Below, piece after piece: positions 1 through 11,506 of a DNA stretch of 64,000 nucleotides. The DNA lies in NCBI RefSeq assembly GCF_019393635.1, contig NC_057863.1:640389806-640453805 (forward strand), read 5' to 3'. Under the pieces are notes generated by a model. It was not told the DNA's origin. It searched no databases and saw only the letters and a list, made by a program, of their open reading frames with translations. A program made the position numbers and the translations under genes. Source of the stretch: Dromiciops gliroides (taxonomy: Eukaryota; Chordata; Mammalia; Microbiotheria; Microbiotheriidae). How positions within the stretch are numbered: the stretch's first letter is position 1; every line of letters begins with the position of its first letter.

Positions 1-552
1 GTGTTAGCCTGGTCTCCTACACTCCCAAAAAGCTGCCGGGCCTGCCCGGGAGCCAGACATGGGGATAACATCTCCATGAACAGGGCCTGAGACCCCAAGG
101 AAGATCACCACCCTTGTTGACCCTGCCAGATAAAACAGCGCAGCTCCGAGCAGTCCCAGGTCACTGGCTAGAGCTATTAAGGGGGTGCACAGTGTCCTAG
201 ACCCAGAAGCTGGCTGGGAAGTAGAGCAGGCATTTCTGCTGGTGTCCTTCCAGTGTGAGGAGGGTATCCATTAGTTCAGTTATAAACCCTTTGGTCAGAG
301 TGCAGAGCTTGGTCTCTGTTCTGGGAGATCCCACATGTGACTAGTTCAGCCTTGGAAGGAGAGCAGCACAATGCCAGGCCCGTAGTAGGTATGTAATAAA
401 TACTTGTTGATGGCTACACTAAGAACAGTCAGAGTCACTTCCCACTCAGTAAGTTGCTTGTCATATTTTAAAATCTGAATACAATTGATTTGAAAATAGG
501 AACTAGGAGATGGCCTGATAGTATTTGCCACTATGTAGGGTAAACAGTTTGC
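1..552. other. Left-edge SDF4 intron, no exon seen
   Basis: This stretch appears to be intronic DNA of SDF4, whose upstream exons lie left of the window. I see no open frame with splice sites that resembles the N-terminal Cab45 exons (signal peptide, first EF-hand). Bases 380-410 resemble the tail of an old mammalian repeat in reverse, and the rest looks unique. Confidence 0.5.
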
Positions 553-700
553 TTTTTTTTGCAGGGCAGTGAGGGTTAAGTGACTTGCCCAGGGTCACAC
601 AGCTGGTAAGTGTCAAGTGTCTGAGATTGGATTTGAACTCAAGTCCTCCTGAATCCAGGGCCAGTGCTTTATCCACTGCACCACCCACCTAGCTGCCCCC
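553..700 (-). mobile_element. tRNA-derived marsupial SINE
   Basis: A reverse-oriented copy starts with a T-rich tail and GCAGGGCAGTGAGGGTTAAG and ends in the complement of the GGGGCAGCTAGGTGG head. The tRNA-like box B (complement of GTTCAAATCC) is present. It lies in the SDF4 intron. Confidence 0.9.
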
Positions 701-1044
701 TTAGAGTAAACATTTTAAAAATAAATTTGAAAGATTCTATTGCAAAGGTTCCTCTGAACCTTTTTTAAAAATGAGAGGGATTCTTAATATAAATACTGAC
801 TAAAGTTAATCTGAAGAAAAAAAATGGACCAAGAAAAACAATCTCTAAAGGACACAGAAGCTAAGAGTTTAAAACATCTTATTTTTTTAAATAATTGTTA
901 TTGATCTTTTTGTTTTTATGATAACCCATATTTCTTGAGGTATCTACCCCACCCTCCCAGAGAGTCATCCCTTTTAGTAAAGATAAAAAAGAGGGAAAAA
1001 AAAGGTTCAGGAAAACTGACCTACGCTGTAAAAAAAATCTGCCC

Positions 1045-1190
1045 GGGGCAGCTAGGCGGCACAGTGGATAGAGCACCAGCCCTGGATTCAGGAGGACCTG
1101 AGTTCAAATCCGGCCTCAGACACTTAATACTTACTAGTTGTGTGACCCTGGGCAAGTCACTTAACCCCAATTGCCTCACTAAAAAAAAAA
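1045..1190 (+). mobile_element. tRNA-derived marsupial SINE, intact
   Basis: A full-length head, box B (GAGTTCAAATCC) and A-tail are visible. A perfect target-site duplication AAATCTGCCC flanks it at 1035-1044 and 1191-1200. Confidence 0.93.
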
Positions 1191-1359
1191 AAATCTGCCC
1201 TTATTTGGAGTGTCTCCTACCCGTGGTCCCTCACCTTGGCAGAGAAGTCAGGGTGGAGTGTATTCTCATGTTGATTCTTTGGGGCAAACTTGGCCATTCC
1301 CTCCCAGCATTCCATTCCCTCTTTTTGGCCATTGTGAACATGGTTTTCCAGTTCTTCAC

Positions 1360-2185
1360 ATTATGACATTCAGAGAGATTTCTCCCTGCTCCTAGAGGCT
1401 CCCCATTCAGGGTTTCTTAGACGACACTGACAGTGTTATACTCTTTTGCTCCCCAATGTTCTGCCACAAAGTGCTGCTCTGACAATCTTAGTGCACGTGG
1501 GGCCTTTCCTTCTGCTTTGCCTTCTGTATGTCTGGCTGTGGCATATCTCGTTCAGAGATTATGGGCACTTTAGTTACTTATTTTTAAACGCATAATTCTC
1601 AATTATTTTCCAAAATGATTGGACCATTTTCCATCCCAGCTCATGCTAGATGAGTGTGCCTACCTTTTAAGGTGCCTGAAACATCTTAGTATTCCTGTTT
1701 TTTATCATCTTTGCCAGGTTGCTGAGTGTGTGCTGAGAGATCAGCATTTCTCCTATTTCTCCTAAATGATTTGAAGTGGTCTTTCCTATAGTTATTCATA
1801 GTTTGCAGTTCTGTGGACTGTTTGTTCACATACTTTAATCACTAATCTGTTGCGGCCCAGAAAGACAGGGGTGTGTGTGTAAAGGGGGGGGGTTGTCTTT
1901 TTTTCTTTTGTTATTTATTTATATATTTTGGGCATCAGATACTTTGATTTTATTGGTTTTTTTAATTTAATACAATTTAAAGTATCTGTTTTGCCTTCTG
2001 TGATCACCTCTATCTCATGTTAGGAGGGTTTTCCCTTATTCACAGCTGTGATAGATAGTCGATCTTATTCTATTTCAGTTTTTTTTTTTGAAGCATGTGA
2101 ACTTTTGTATTTCACATTTGTTTTTTGTGGTATATTGTGTAATATGTTGGTGTAAACTTAATTTCTACAAGTCTGTATCAACCAC
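1360..2185 (-). mobile_element. L1 LINE fragment, antisense (3' half)
   Basis: The text follows the marsupial L1 ORF2 end and 3'UTR in reverse: the 'ccaaaatgattggaccat' type block at 1610-1630, the 'ctgtttgttcacatactttaatcact' type block near 1815-1845, and 'tattgtgtaatatgttggtgtaaac' near 2135-2160. No long reading frame survives. The piece ends where the BovB LINE begins, and L1-like antisense text resumes after it near 4706, which suggests insertion into this L1. Confidence 0.75.
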
Positions 2186-4705
2186 TGATACTGAAGAGGT
2201 CCGAGTCGTTCCATTCTATGAAGATCTACATCTTCTAGAAATAACACCCAAAAAAGATGTCATATCCATCAAAGGGCACTGGAATGCTAAAGTAGGAAAT
2301 CAAAAGATAACTGGAATAACAGGCAAGTTTGGCCTTAGAGTACAGAGTGAAGCAGGGCAGAGACTAGTAGAGTTTTGTCAAGATAACTAATTTTCAACAC
2401 CCCAAAAGGTGACTCTGTACATAGATATCACCAGATGATCAGTACAGAAATCAGATTAATTATATACTCTGCAGCCAAAGGTAGAGAAGCTCTATACAGT
2501 CAGTTAAAACAAGACTCGGAGCTGACTGTAGCTCAGATCATGTGCTTCATACTGCAAAATTCAGACTTAAATTGAAGAAAGGAGGGAAATCATCAGACGA
2601 TATTAGGTATGACCTAGCCTCCCATACAAATATGAAGTAGAAGTGATGAATAGATTTAAGGGATTGGATCTAGTAGCTAGAGTGCCTGAAGATTCGGAAT
2701 ATTATATAGGAGACTGCAACAACAAAAAACATTCCGAAGACAAAGTACAATTAAGCACAATGGGGGCAGCTAGGTGGCTCAGTGGATAGAGCACTGGCCC
2801 TGGATTCGGGAGGACCTGAGTTCAAATCCAGCCTCAGACACTTAACACTTATTAACTGTGTGACCCTGGGCAAGTCACTTAACCCCAGTTGCCTCACACA
2901 CACAAAAAAGCACAACAGCAGTCTGATGAGGTTTTACAAATAGGTGAGGAAAGGAGAAAAGGAAAGATCTACCCAGCTGAATGCAGAATTCCAGAGACTA
3001 ATAAGGAGAGAGAAGAAAGTTTTCTTAAATGAGCAATATGAGGCAATAGAAGAAAACAACAGAAGAGGAAAGACAAGAAATTTGTTCAAGAAAATTAGAG
3101 ATATCAAGGGAAAGTTTCCTACAAAAATGGGCTTGATAAAAGACGAAAATGGTAGGGACTTAACAGAAGCAGAAGAGATTAAGAAGAGGTGGCAAGAATT
3201 CACAAAAGAGAGAAGGAGGAAAGATCTTCCCATCCCCAATAGCCTTGATGGTGGCTACGAGCTTCATATCCTGGAGAATGAAGTCAAATGGGCCTTGGGA
3301 TAAGACCAGTGGAGGTGACGGAATTGCAGCTGAGCTACTGAAAATCCTAAAAGATGATGCTGTTAAAGTGCTGCATTCACTAGGACAAAAGATCTGGAAA
3401 ACTCCACGGTGGCCACCGGATTGGAGAAGATCAGTTTACATCCCAATCCTAAAGAAGGGCAACACCAAGGAGTGTTCGAATTACCAAACATTTGGGCTCA
3501 TTTCACACTCCAACAAGGTTATGCTTAGGATTCTGCAAGCCAGGCTTCAGCAACAAGTGAACTGACAATTACCAGAAGAACAGGCTCAGACCTAGAGACC
3601 AAAATGCCAACATTCACTGTAATGTAGAGAAAGCAAAAGAGTTCCAGAAAAATCTCTCCTTCTGCTTCATTGACTACACTAAAGCCTTTGAATGTGTGGA
3701 TCACTACAAAACATGGCGAGTCCTCAAAGAGATGGGCACACTAGATCATCTTATTTGTCTCGAGGAAGCTGTATGAGAGCCAGAACCGAACGTGGAAGTG
3801 ATTGGTTTAAGATTGGAAAAGGAGTATGACAAGGCTGTACACTGCCATCTTATTTATTTAACTTCTGTGCAGAGTACATCATGGGAAATGCCAGGCTGGA
3901 TGGATCCCAGAGCTGGAATTAAGGTTGCCAGGAGAAATATCAACAATCTCAGACATGCAGAGGATACCACTTTGATGTCAGAAAGTGAAGAATTAAAAGG
4001 CCCCTCTTGATGAGGAGAGTTTAAAACCTGGCCTGAAGCTTAACGTAAAAGCAAACAAACAAAGCTAAGATCTTGGCAATTGGTCCCAACATTTCCTGGT
4101 AAATAGAGGGAGAAGTGTCAGATTTTATATTCTTGGGCTCAAAGATCACTGCAGATGGTGACTGTAGCCATGAAATGAAAAAATGTTTGCTCTTTGGAAG
4201 GAAAGCTATGGCAAATCTGGACAACAGACTAAGAAGCAGAAACATCACGTTGCTGACAAAAGTCTGAATAGTCAAAGCTATGGTTTTTTCCTGCAGCAAC
4301 GTATGACTGAGAGTTGGACTGTCAGAAAAGCTGAGTGCCACAGAATCAACACCTTCAAATAGTGGTGCTGGAGAAGACGTTTGAGAGTCTCTTGGATAGC
4401 ATGGGGCCAATACTTAAAGAAAGGAATTCAGGCTCTTCACTGGAAGGTCAAATATGGAAACTGAAGCTTAAATACTTTGGCCACATAATGAGAAGACAGG
4501 CACTCACTGGAAAAGACCCTGATGTTGGAAAAGAGTGAAGGCAAAAGGAAAAGGGGATGGCAGAGAATGAGGTGAATTGTGTCATGGCAGCAATGAGCAT
4601 GAGCTTGGATGGGCTTTGGGAGATGGTAGAGCATGGTGGGGCCTGGCATGCTAAGAAGATCCGTGGGGTCACGGAAAGTCAGATGTGACTGAACAACAAC
4701 AAAAA
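2185..4705 (+). mobile_element. BovB-type RTE LINE, dead copy
   Basis: RTE-clade LINE remnant. The endonuclease region at about 2180-2390 reads GHWNAKVGNQ and AGQRLVEFCQDN, as in BovB. The reverse-transcriptase region at about 2940-4000 includes FKKIRDIKGKFPTKMG, DKTSGGDGIAAELLK and, near 3660-3700, a CFIDYTKAFECVDH-like block. The 3' end (about 4650-4705) has the typical GGGGTCACGGAAAGTCAGATGTGACTGAACAAC family ending. Frames are broken by many stops and frameshifts, and a SINE sits inside, so it cannot be active. Relatives of this LINE supply the machinery for tRNA-RTE SINEs such as those at 46950 and 56817. Confidence 0.88.
2762..2907 (+). mobile_element. SINE inserted in the BovB LINE
   Basis: Complete head, box B and a short CACACACAAAAAA tail. 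The duplication AAGCACAA is present at 2753-2760 and 2908-2915. It is younger than the BovB copy it interrupts. Confidence 0.92.
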
Positions 4706-5030
4706 CCCCTTAATTTCTAGCTAGCCAATGGCTTTCTGGTGTTTCTAAAAGTTTTTATGTAGGGAGCTCTTTTTCAAAGGAGTGTGGCTATCATTTGGCC
4801 TAGATCTGTAAAGTGTTCTGTTGGAGGGTTGGTATACTATAGAATCTATATCATCATGTTTATTATTAGACTGATGCCATCTAACAATGAGTCTCTCTCT
4901 GAAGATTTAGTTTTTCTATTAGTTATTTCTATTGAATTCTCTTTAGGAAGTTTTCTTTCTATTGTTCCCTGAGTTTTAGAAATATTGTATAGAATTGTTA
5001 TTTATTTGTGGGTTTATTTTGTATACAAAA
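4706..5030 (-). mobile_element. L1 fragment, antisense (ORF2 part)
   Basis: AT-rich text resembles the reverse complement of L1 ORF2 and probably continues the L1 piece at 1360-2185 on the far side of the BovB insertion. Similarity was judged by eye and the edges are approximate. Confidence 0.5.
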
Positions 5031-5540
5031 AAGTATTTAAAAGTGAAAATAGTATGCTTCAATCTGTATTCAGATTCCACAGTTCTTTTTCTGGATGTGA
5101 AGGGCTTTTTCCACCAAAAGTCTTTTGACATTGTCTTGTATTGCTGAGAAGAGTTAAGTCTGTCACAGTTGATCATCACACAATGTTGGTGATACTATGT
5201 ACAATGTTCTCTTGGTTCTGCTCATTTCACTCAGCATCAATTCATGTAAGTCTTTCCTTCTGAAATCCATCTGCTTTTCATTTCTTACAGCACAGTAATA
5301 TTCCATTACATTCATATACCACAACTTGTTTAACCATTCCCCAATTGATGGGCATCCCAGGAATTTCCAATTATTTGATACTACACAAAAAGCAGCTATA
5401 AATATTTTTATACATGTGGGTCCTTATCTCTTTGGGATATAGACCTAGTAGTGGTATTGCTGGATCAAAGGGTATACACAGTTTTATAGCCAGAATGGTT
5501 GGATCAGTTCACAATTCCACCAACAGGTAGCATAGGTATT
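5030..5540 (-). mobile_element. L1 LINE 3' end, antisense
   Basis: A recognisable reverse L1 3' region: 'tatgcttcaatctgtattcag' near 5053, 'ttctcttggttctgctcatttcactcagcatcaattcatg' at about 5205-5247, and 'gggatatagacctagtagtggtattgctggatcaaagggtat' at about 5434-5475. The same text recurs antisense near 42205 and 44070 in this window. Confidence 0.85.
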
Positions 5541-5958
5541 GTTCTTCTTGCAAAGCCATCTGGACCATTGGGGGCGGGGTTTCCCCTTGCATGGATCCTT
5601 GACAGTTAATGTAATTTTATTTTCTAAGATTTTTAAGTTCTCTACTTGATGTTCTGTTGGGTTTTTATATTTTTGTAAATAACACTCCACCTCTTTTAAG
5701 TTCTCATTTTTGCTCACATAGAAAGCCTGACATTTTACGTTGTACGTAAGTTCTGTGCCCAGCATATCGCCCCCATTCAACCTTAGGCTTTGCCATGGGC
5801 CCTAGAACTGAGTGAACCTCCCTCTGTGTGCTGTTGCCTCTTGTGACCGACCATGTCGTTCCTTGAGAGCAGAGACTTTTCTATTTGTGTCCCAAGCACT
5901 TAGTATATTGTTTGGCACCTACTCAGCTCTTAATAATGCTTTTTTGTGATTTCTGATA
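5540..5958. other. L1-like antisense remnant and unique intron
   Basis: Bases 5600-5720 (TTTTATTTTCTAAGATTTTTAAG and on) look like degraded antisense L1. Bases 5760-5950 include CACTTAGTATATTGTTTGGCACC, which resembles an old mammalian repeat tail. No exon seen. Confidence 0.35.
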
Positions 5959-6183
5959 AATCCTTTCTTTTCTTTTCTTTTCTTTTCTTTTCTTTTCTTT
6001 TCTTTTCTTTTCTTATCTTTTCTTTTACTTTTTTTTTTTTAGTGAGGCAATGGGGGTTAAGTGACTTGCCCAGGGTCACACAGCTAGTAAGTGTCAAGTG
6101 TCTGAGGCCGGATTTGAACTCAGGTACTCCTGACTCCAGGGCCAGTGCTCTATCCACTGGCCACCTAGCTGCCCCAATCCTTT
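5959..6183 (-). mobile_element. SINE with expanded (TTTTC)n tail
   Basis: The reverse SINE body (6030-6175) is preceded by about 65 bases of TTTTC repeat (5964-6029), which is the SINE A-tail turned into a microsatellite. The target-site duplication AATCCTTT at 5959-5966 and 6176-6183 encloses both parts, showing that the repeat belongs to the insertion. Confidence 0.9.
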
Positions 6184-6570
6184 ATTTTCTATTGTGGTTT
6201 TCATCTTGTTTTGTTTTGTTTTGTTTTAATTTTGGTAACTGGATTTTCTTCCTTTTGTGAACGGTTAACGGTTTTGTTGATTTTTATTAGCCTTTTCAAA
6301 GGACCAAGTTTTTTATTTTATTTATCTTTTGTATGGTCTTTCTGTTTTTTATTTTTCTTCTAATTCTCAAGATTTCTTCTTTTGTGCCTATATTGGGTTT
6401 ATTTTTTTCCTTTTTCAATTTCATACTTAGTTCATTAAAGCTCATATTTTGTTTATGTATATTTTCAGAGAGAATTTTTCCTCTAAGAACTGCTCTTGGT
6501 ATATCCTAGACATTTTGGTATGTTTGTTTTTTAATGTTTATGTATGCCATTTGCTTTTTAAGAAGTAATT
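6184..6570 (-). mobile_element. L1 ORF2 fragment, antisense
   Basis: Text such as 'tattagccttttcaaaggaccaag' (about 6285-6308) and 'ctcttggtatatcctagacattttggtatg' (about 6492-6521) follows the reverse strand of L1 ORF2. It is the host sequence of the SINE cascade that follows. Confidence 0.7.
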
Positions 6571-6574
6571 GCTG

Positions 6575-6722
6575 GGGGCAGCTAGATGGCGCAGTGGATA
6601 GAGCACCGGCCCTGGAGTCAGGAGGACCTGAGTTCAAATCCGGCCTCAGACACTTAACACTTACTAGCTGTGTGACCCTGGGCAAGTCACTTAACCCCAA
6701 TTGCCTCACAAAAAAAAAAAAA
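6575..6722 (+). mobile_element. SINE 1 of four-copy cascade
   Basis: Complete forward copy with an A-tail. The 15-bp duplication AAGAAGTAATTGCTG stands at 6560-6574 and 6723-6737. The first junction is TT/AAGAA, as expected for an L1-type endonuclease nick. Confidence 0.93.
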
Positions 6723-6737
6723 AAGAAGTAATTGCTG

Positions 6738-6892
6738 CTTCTTCTTCTTTTTTTTTGGTGGGGCAGTGAGGGTTAAGTGACTTGCCCAAGGTCACACAGC
6801 TAGTAAGTGTCACGTGTCTGAGGCCGGATTTGAACTCAGGTCCTCCTGACTCCAGGGCCGGTGCTCTATCCACTGCACCACCTAGCCGCCCC
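6738..6892 (-). mobile_element. SINE 2 of four-copy cascade
   Basis: Reverse copy starting with a T-rich tail (CTTCTTCTTT then T8) and ending CTAGCCGCCCC. It is followed by AGTAATTGC at 6893-6901, repeating the target sequence at 6727-6735. Confidence 0.93.
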
Positions 6893-6901
6893 AGTAATTG
6901 C

Positions 6902-7098
6902 TTCTTTTTTTTCTTTTTCTTTTCTTTTTTTTTTTTTTTTACAGGGCAATGAGGGTTAAGTGACTTGCCCAGGGTCACACAGCTAGTTACATGTCAAGTG
7001 TCTGAGGCTGGATTTGAACTCAGGTCCTTCTGAATCCAAGGCCAGTGCTTTATCCACTGTGCCACCTAGCTCACCTAGCTGCCCCCCCCCCCCCCCGC
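6902..7098 (-). mobile_element. SINE 3 of four-copy cascade, with poly-C
   Basis: Reverse copy with a long T/C tail (6903-6940). Its 5' head is odd: CACCTAGCT is doubled (about 7064-7081) and followed by a run of C at 7083-7096. The target-like AGTAGTTGC follows at 7100-7108. Confidence 0.9.
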
Positions 7099-7107
7099 AG
7101 TAGTTGC

Positions 7108-7264
7108 TTTTTTTTTTTTTTTTTTGGTGAGGCAATTGGGGTTAAGTGACTTGCCCAGGGTCACACAGCTAGTAAGTGTTAAGTGTCTGAGGCTGGGTTT
7201 GAACTCAGGTCCTCCTGACTCCAGGGCCGGTGCTCTATCCACTGCGCCACCTAGCTGCCCCCCG
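7108..7264 (-). mobile_element. SINE 4 of four-copy cascade
   Basis: Reverse copy with a T-tail at 7108-7125 and a complete head. It is followed by GTAATTGCTTCTTAATGAAC (7265-7284), which completes the original target site. Confidence 0.93.
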
Positions 7265-7284
7265 GTAATTGCTTCTTAATGAAC

Positions 7285-8529
7285 TTCTCCTCATGTCAGA
7301 ACTTCCCTTGGAACAAAGGTGAACCGACCAACATCATCTCTGATGTGGCAGTGTTGGCAGCATCTTCCATCCCTGTGGCGTTGCCCAGGTTGACTGTCCC
7401 ATTGAATCTGAATTCAGATGTATCTTTGTGGGATTTCCCTCTGTTTTCCAGGAGTGGTCGCCTGCATCTGCTTCCTTGGGCCAGCATTCCTTCCCTCTGT
7501 GTCCCTCATTTCTGTTCTTCATCTCTTATGGCCCAGTGTAGACCCTCTCTGCTGCCCTTGCTGTGTCAGAGGCTGTGGGAAGCTCGCTGACTCTCCTAAT
7601 GCAATGTTTTCAGAAGGGAAATACTGAGATCCACGCAGCTCCCCAGTGGTGCCTTCCGGAGCTGCTTCTGCTCTAGCTCCTCTACCCTGGGCTGTTTCCT
7701 TCTTTCGTCACCAGTGCTGGTTTTGGGGGATGAGGTGAAGCAGCAGATGGGTCTCATCTTGTTCTTCTTAGGAATAAGTTGGCACCTTTTTCATTTGGTT
7801 GTGGATTTCTTTTGAGGAATGTTCCTATCTTCTCAAATTTGCCTGTTGCAGCATGGCTCTTAGTCTTACATCGTTGTGACAGCTCCCTTAGCTGTCTTGG
7901 ATAGCAGACTTTATAAAATCAGGAATGTGCGTTGCTTTTTCTACACACAGCCTGGTGGCTTCTCTTCTTGTTCTGGTTGCATTGATTTTGTCTGTACAGA
8001 AACTTGAAAATTGGGCATGATGTCAGTAGTCTGATCTGTCTTTTGTGGTCTCTTCTATTTTGGGGTTGTTATGAATGCTTCCTCTAACCATTCTGCCTTT
8101 TACCCCTTGGGTTCATTCAATTCCCCAGTATTTTCTAGGGCGGTTTGCCTATAGAGGGGGTATGCTGAGCTAGCTGAACTCCTGGGGAAGGTAGAAGTCA
8201 CCATGTAGTATTTCCTGGGGTGGTTTCTTATTCATCTGCTATTTTCTACCACATCACACACACCCCACTTTACCTAAAAGTACAATTGGGCTCAAAAAAA
8301 GTACTTTTGAGGTCTTTGCTCATAGAGAAAACCAACTAGTTGAGCATTTAGAAAGACTATCTCCTCTCCCCCCGCCCCCCCCCCCAATAGCCACAGTGAT
8401 TGTAGGACAGGGCTGTTAGGGTCTTTCTTGTCTTTTACATGTGACTGTAGTATCGTGGTCTTAGCAGATGTCAGAAGAGCAGAACAGTGCATTATTCAAT
8501 GGTCTAACATGTTTCATCTATTCTTTTAG
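7285..8529. other. SDF4 intron before first visible exon
   Basis: No gene seen apart from the intron. Bases 7800-8110 resemble very old antisense L1 text (for example TTCTGGTTGCATTGATTTTGTCTGTACAGAAAC at 7970-8002). A short C-run lies at 8371-8386. The last 20 bases are a pyrimidine-rich branch and acceptor zone ending CTATTCTTTTAG. Confidence 0.5.
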
Positions 8530-8643
8530 GCCGTGTGTCTTGGGATGAATATAAAGTGAAGTTTTTGGCGAGCAAAGGCCACAATGAGAAAGAGGTTGCG
8601 GAAAAGATAAAAAACAACGAGGAACTGAAAATTGATGAAGAAA
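8530..8643 (+). CDS. SDF4: SDF4 exon: EF-hand 2 end
   Basis: The acceptor is TTCTTTTAG/GC and the donor GAAGAAA/GTAAGT. The exon begins with two bases of a split glycine codon and ends with one base of a threonine codon. It encodes [17 protein letters not shown] and the acidic linker to ELKIDEE. The EF-hand loop is cut by the upstream intron, so the Asp-rich half is in the unseen exon. Confidence 0.96.
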
Positions 8644-11506
8644 GTAAGTCCGCAAGAGCCAGTTGTGTATTAGGCTGTTCGAAGTAGGGTGCTGGGAAGC
8701 TTGGGGGTGTAACTGCCAGATTGGGGTGGGGGGCCTGGTTTACAGCCACATTGATAAGAAGAGTTTTGCCCTTGGTCTGTCTTTACTTAGAGTCTACAAG
8801 CTAAAGCATATTGAAGCTGGAGCCTCATTCAATAAGTGCTCTGACCCTTTTCCCTCTTCTATTCCTGAACTCTCTAAGGGGCTCTTCTCATCTTGGGTGG
8901 TCTAGGTTGTCTCAGCATCTTGATGGTAACATACAAGTGGGTCTCTTCTGAATATCTCCTGTGTGCCAGACAGGGTGGAAAACCTACTGGACAAGCTAGG
9001 CCTCAGTCAGCTCCTGGTGGCCATGTGGGACACTAGGTTTTTATCCATGAATGGACAGAGCCTGAGGAATACAGTAGGACAGAGTATGGGTGTCTGAGGA
9101 AGCAAGTTGTGAATCAAGGACTGGAAAAGCTTCATTCATTAAGGAGATGTACTTGTGTGGGGAGTCCGGAGCCTGGGGGGGGGGGGGAAGACCAGGCAAG
9201 GTGCTACAGGAGGATGAACAACATTTGGCTGAGGATCGATGGGGGCAGAAACCGAAGTGAGGCTATCTTGGTAATATACTACAGGCTGCCAAGACAGAAG
9301 GAGGACAGTGATGATGAGTTTGAAAGGCTCACAGGCCTGCCTGGGCATAGGCTATCTTAATGTTGGGAGACTTCTCCAGATATTATCTCAAGTTGAGAGG
9401 GGTGTGTGGGGGGCGTGTGCATGTGCATGTGCATGTGTGAGCATGTGTGCGTGTGTGACTGAGATCTGGTGCTCTCCCTAGTGGTAGCAGAGCACTTGAT
9501 GACTGTGGACTTGCCTCAGCAGCCTGACATTTTACGTTGTGCTTTGAGCCTCGTAAGATGTTTTACATATGTTATCACAGCAGTATGGATTTCATTCTTC
9601 GAAAGATGGCGTCACCCAGGGCCACTGCTGTTCTGGGTCCCGTGATGACCGATGGGAGCCGCTTGCTGCTGAAGTAGGAATGAGGAAGACGGGGGGGGGG
9701 GGGGGGGGTAGTGCCTTCGTTGTCTTCTATATCATCTCGTGCTGGAGGAGTACAGGAAAGCTGAGCACAGGCCTACACCCCCTGACCTGTAGCTATTTCT
9801 AAAGGGAAGCGGTGATCGCAGGACTGACCGAATCTCCTCTTTTGGCCAGGCAGCACAAGGGAGAGGCTGCTTAGATCTCAGTAGAGGACTGGACAGAGTC
9901 GCTCGTGTTCTCTGTATGGATGAGAGAGCGCCGCGGGCTGGGGGTGACCAGGATGGCAAAGGACCTGGAGCCCAGAGACCCCTTGGAGGAACCCGAGAGG
10001 CTTGGATTTTGAGGGGCTAGGGGCGGGGCAGGCAGGCTGGATGGCCAGTGAGCCTTCGGGTCTTGGCAAGAAGGATCTATTTGGCCTCAGGGACAGATGG
10101 GGGAGCAGTCAGTGGGAATTCTAGGGAGGCAGGTTCAGGCCCCTTTTAGAGATGTGCCTCAGAGACAGGGTCGCTCTCCCACCCTCCCTGGAAGCCCTGA
10201 GGAATTTTGTAGAAGGGATTCTTACACAGCCACTGTTTGGGCTTAGTGGCCCCTGGGCCTCCTTCCAAGCCAAGTTATGGGTTCCTTTGAACTGTGTGGG
10301 GATTAGTCATTTAACAATTGGTTGTTTTTTACCCTTATTCATCAAAAAAACGACCAGAATGCAAATCTAGCTTAGGCTTCTCTCCAGTACAGGTGTTTTC
10401 CCTTATCTCCAAACCACGTGTGTCATTTTCCTTTACAGGAATGCTGAGTAGGCCACAGTAGGGTGCTGCCTTCATATCTGTGTTTGCCAGGCACTCACGT
10501 ATGTAGAAGGTCCCCTGCCTGTACAGAGAAGAAACACAGCCCCTGGCCCACGTTCTCTCATTTGAACCTTCCAGCGGCCCTGCTCAAGGGGTCTCGTTGG
10601 GGGTGTGGACCACGTTTTACAGGGCAGGCCTCGGAAGCTCACGGCTCTCACAGATAATAAGCGATGTGTGCCTGGGCTTCCTGGCCCGCCCGCCCCCCCC
10701 CCCCCCAAACACTGCATTCACTCTGCTCTGGTGCCTGGTCCCTCACTGAGAGAGAAGAATGAAGTGAGATGCAGAAGCTTGCACCTTCCTAGGGGGCTGG
10801 GACAAGGATGCAGATGCACAGGATAGGTAGGATGAGGGGGACAGGGTCAGGATAGACTGCCCTATGAGAATCCTCTGAGCCATGAGGCTAAGCCTTGGGT
10901 CTGTGTGTTTATTTGCATCTTTGAGACTTGATTATTCCAAATTTTGTTTTCATCATTTTTATCCCTGTCTGGTTTGTTCATAGTGTGGCAAGAAATCATA
11001 TTCTACCATGTACTTTTTTGGGGGAGTGGGGGGGGGTAATGAGGGTTAAGTGACTTGCCCAGGGTCACACAGCTAGTAAATGTCAAGTGTCTGAGGTCAG
11101 ATTTGAACTCGAGTTCTCCTGAATCCAGGGCTGGTGCTTTATCCACTGTGCCACCTAGCTGCCCCCTCTACCATGTACTTTTAGCAGAAATTCTTGTAGT
11201 CCGTCCTTGTGCACATGAGAATAACCTACTGTAAGAAAAGAATCGGCTTTCAGCTTCTCAGGTTTTTGGGGACATATGACTCAACATTGGTAGCACAGTT
11301 TCTACTTGTTGAAAAAGACAAAAGAAACAAGAATCTTGTCTCCATAATCAGAGGAAGGGGCTCCAGTATCATCAGGGTCTTCAGTGTGATCAGCAGAGAA
11401 GGGTGTGTTCCGAGCTAACAGCTCTGACAATAACAACAAGTTATTGGTGACTTGAAGGCTGGCGAGGGTCCTTGCTGGGAGGAATGCATGCACACATGCG
11501 CACGCG

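Noticed and set aside
6534..6978. Recurring peptide-like frames ([10 protein letters not shown] and [16 protein letters not shown] types) across the window
   Set aside because: They are the two strands of the same tRNA-derived SINE in different frames and not a protein family.
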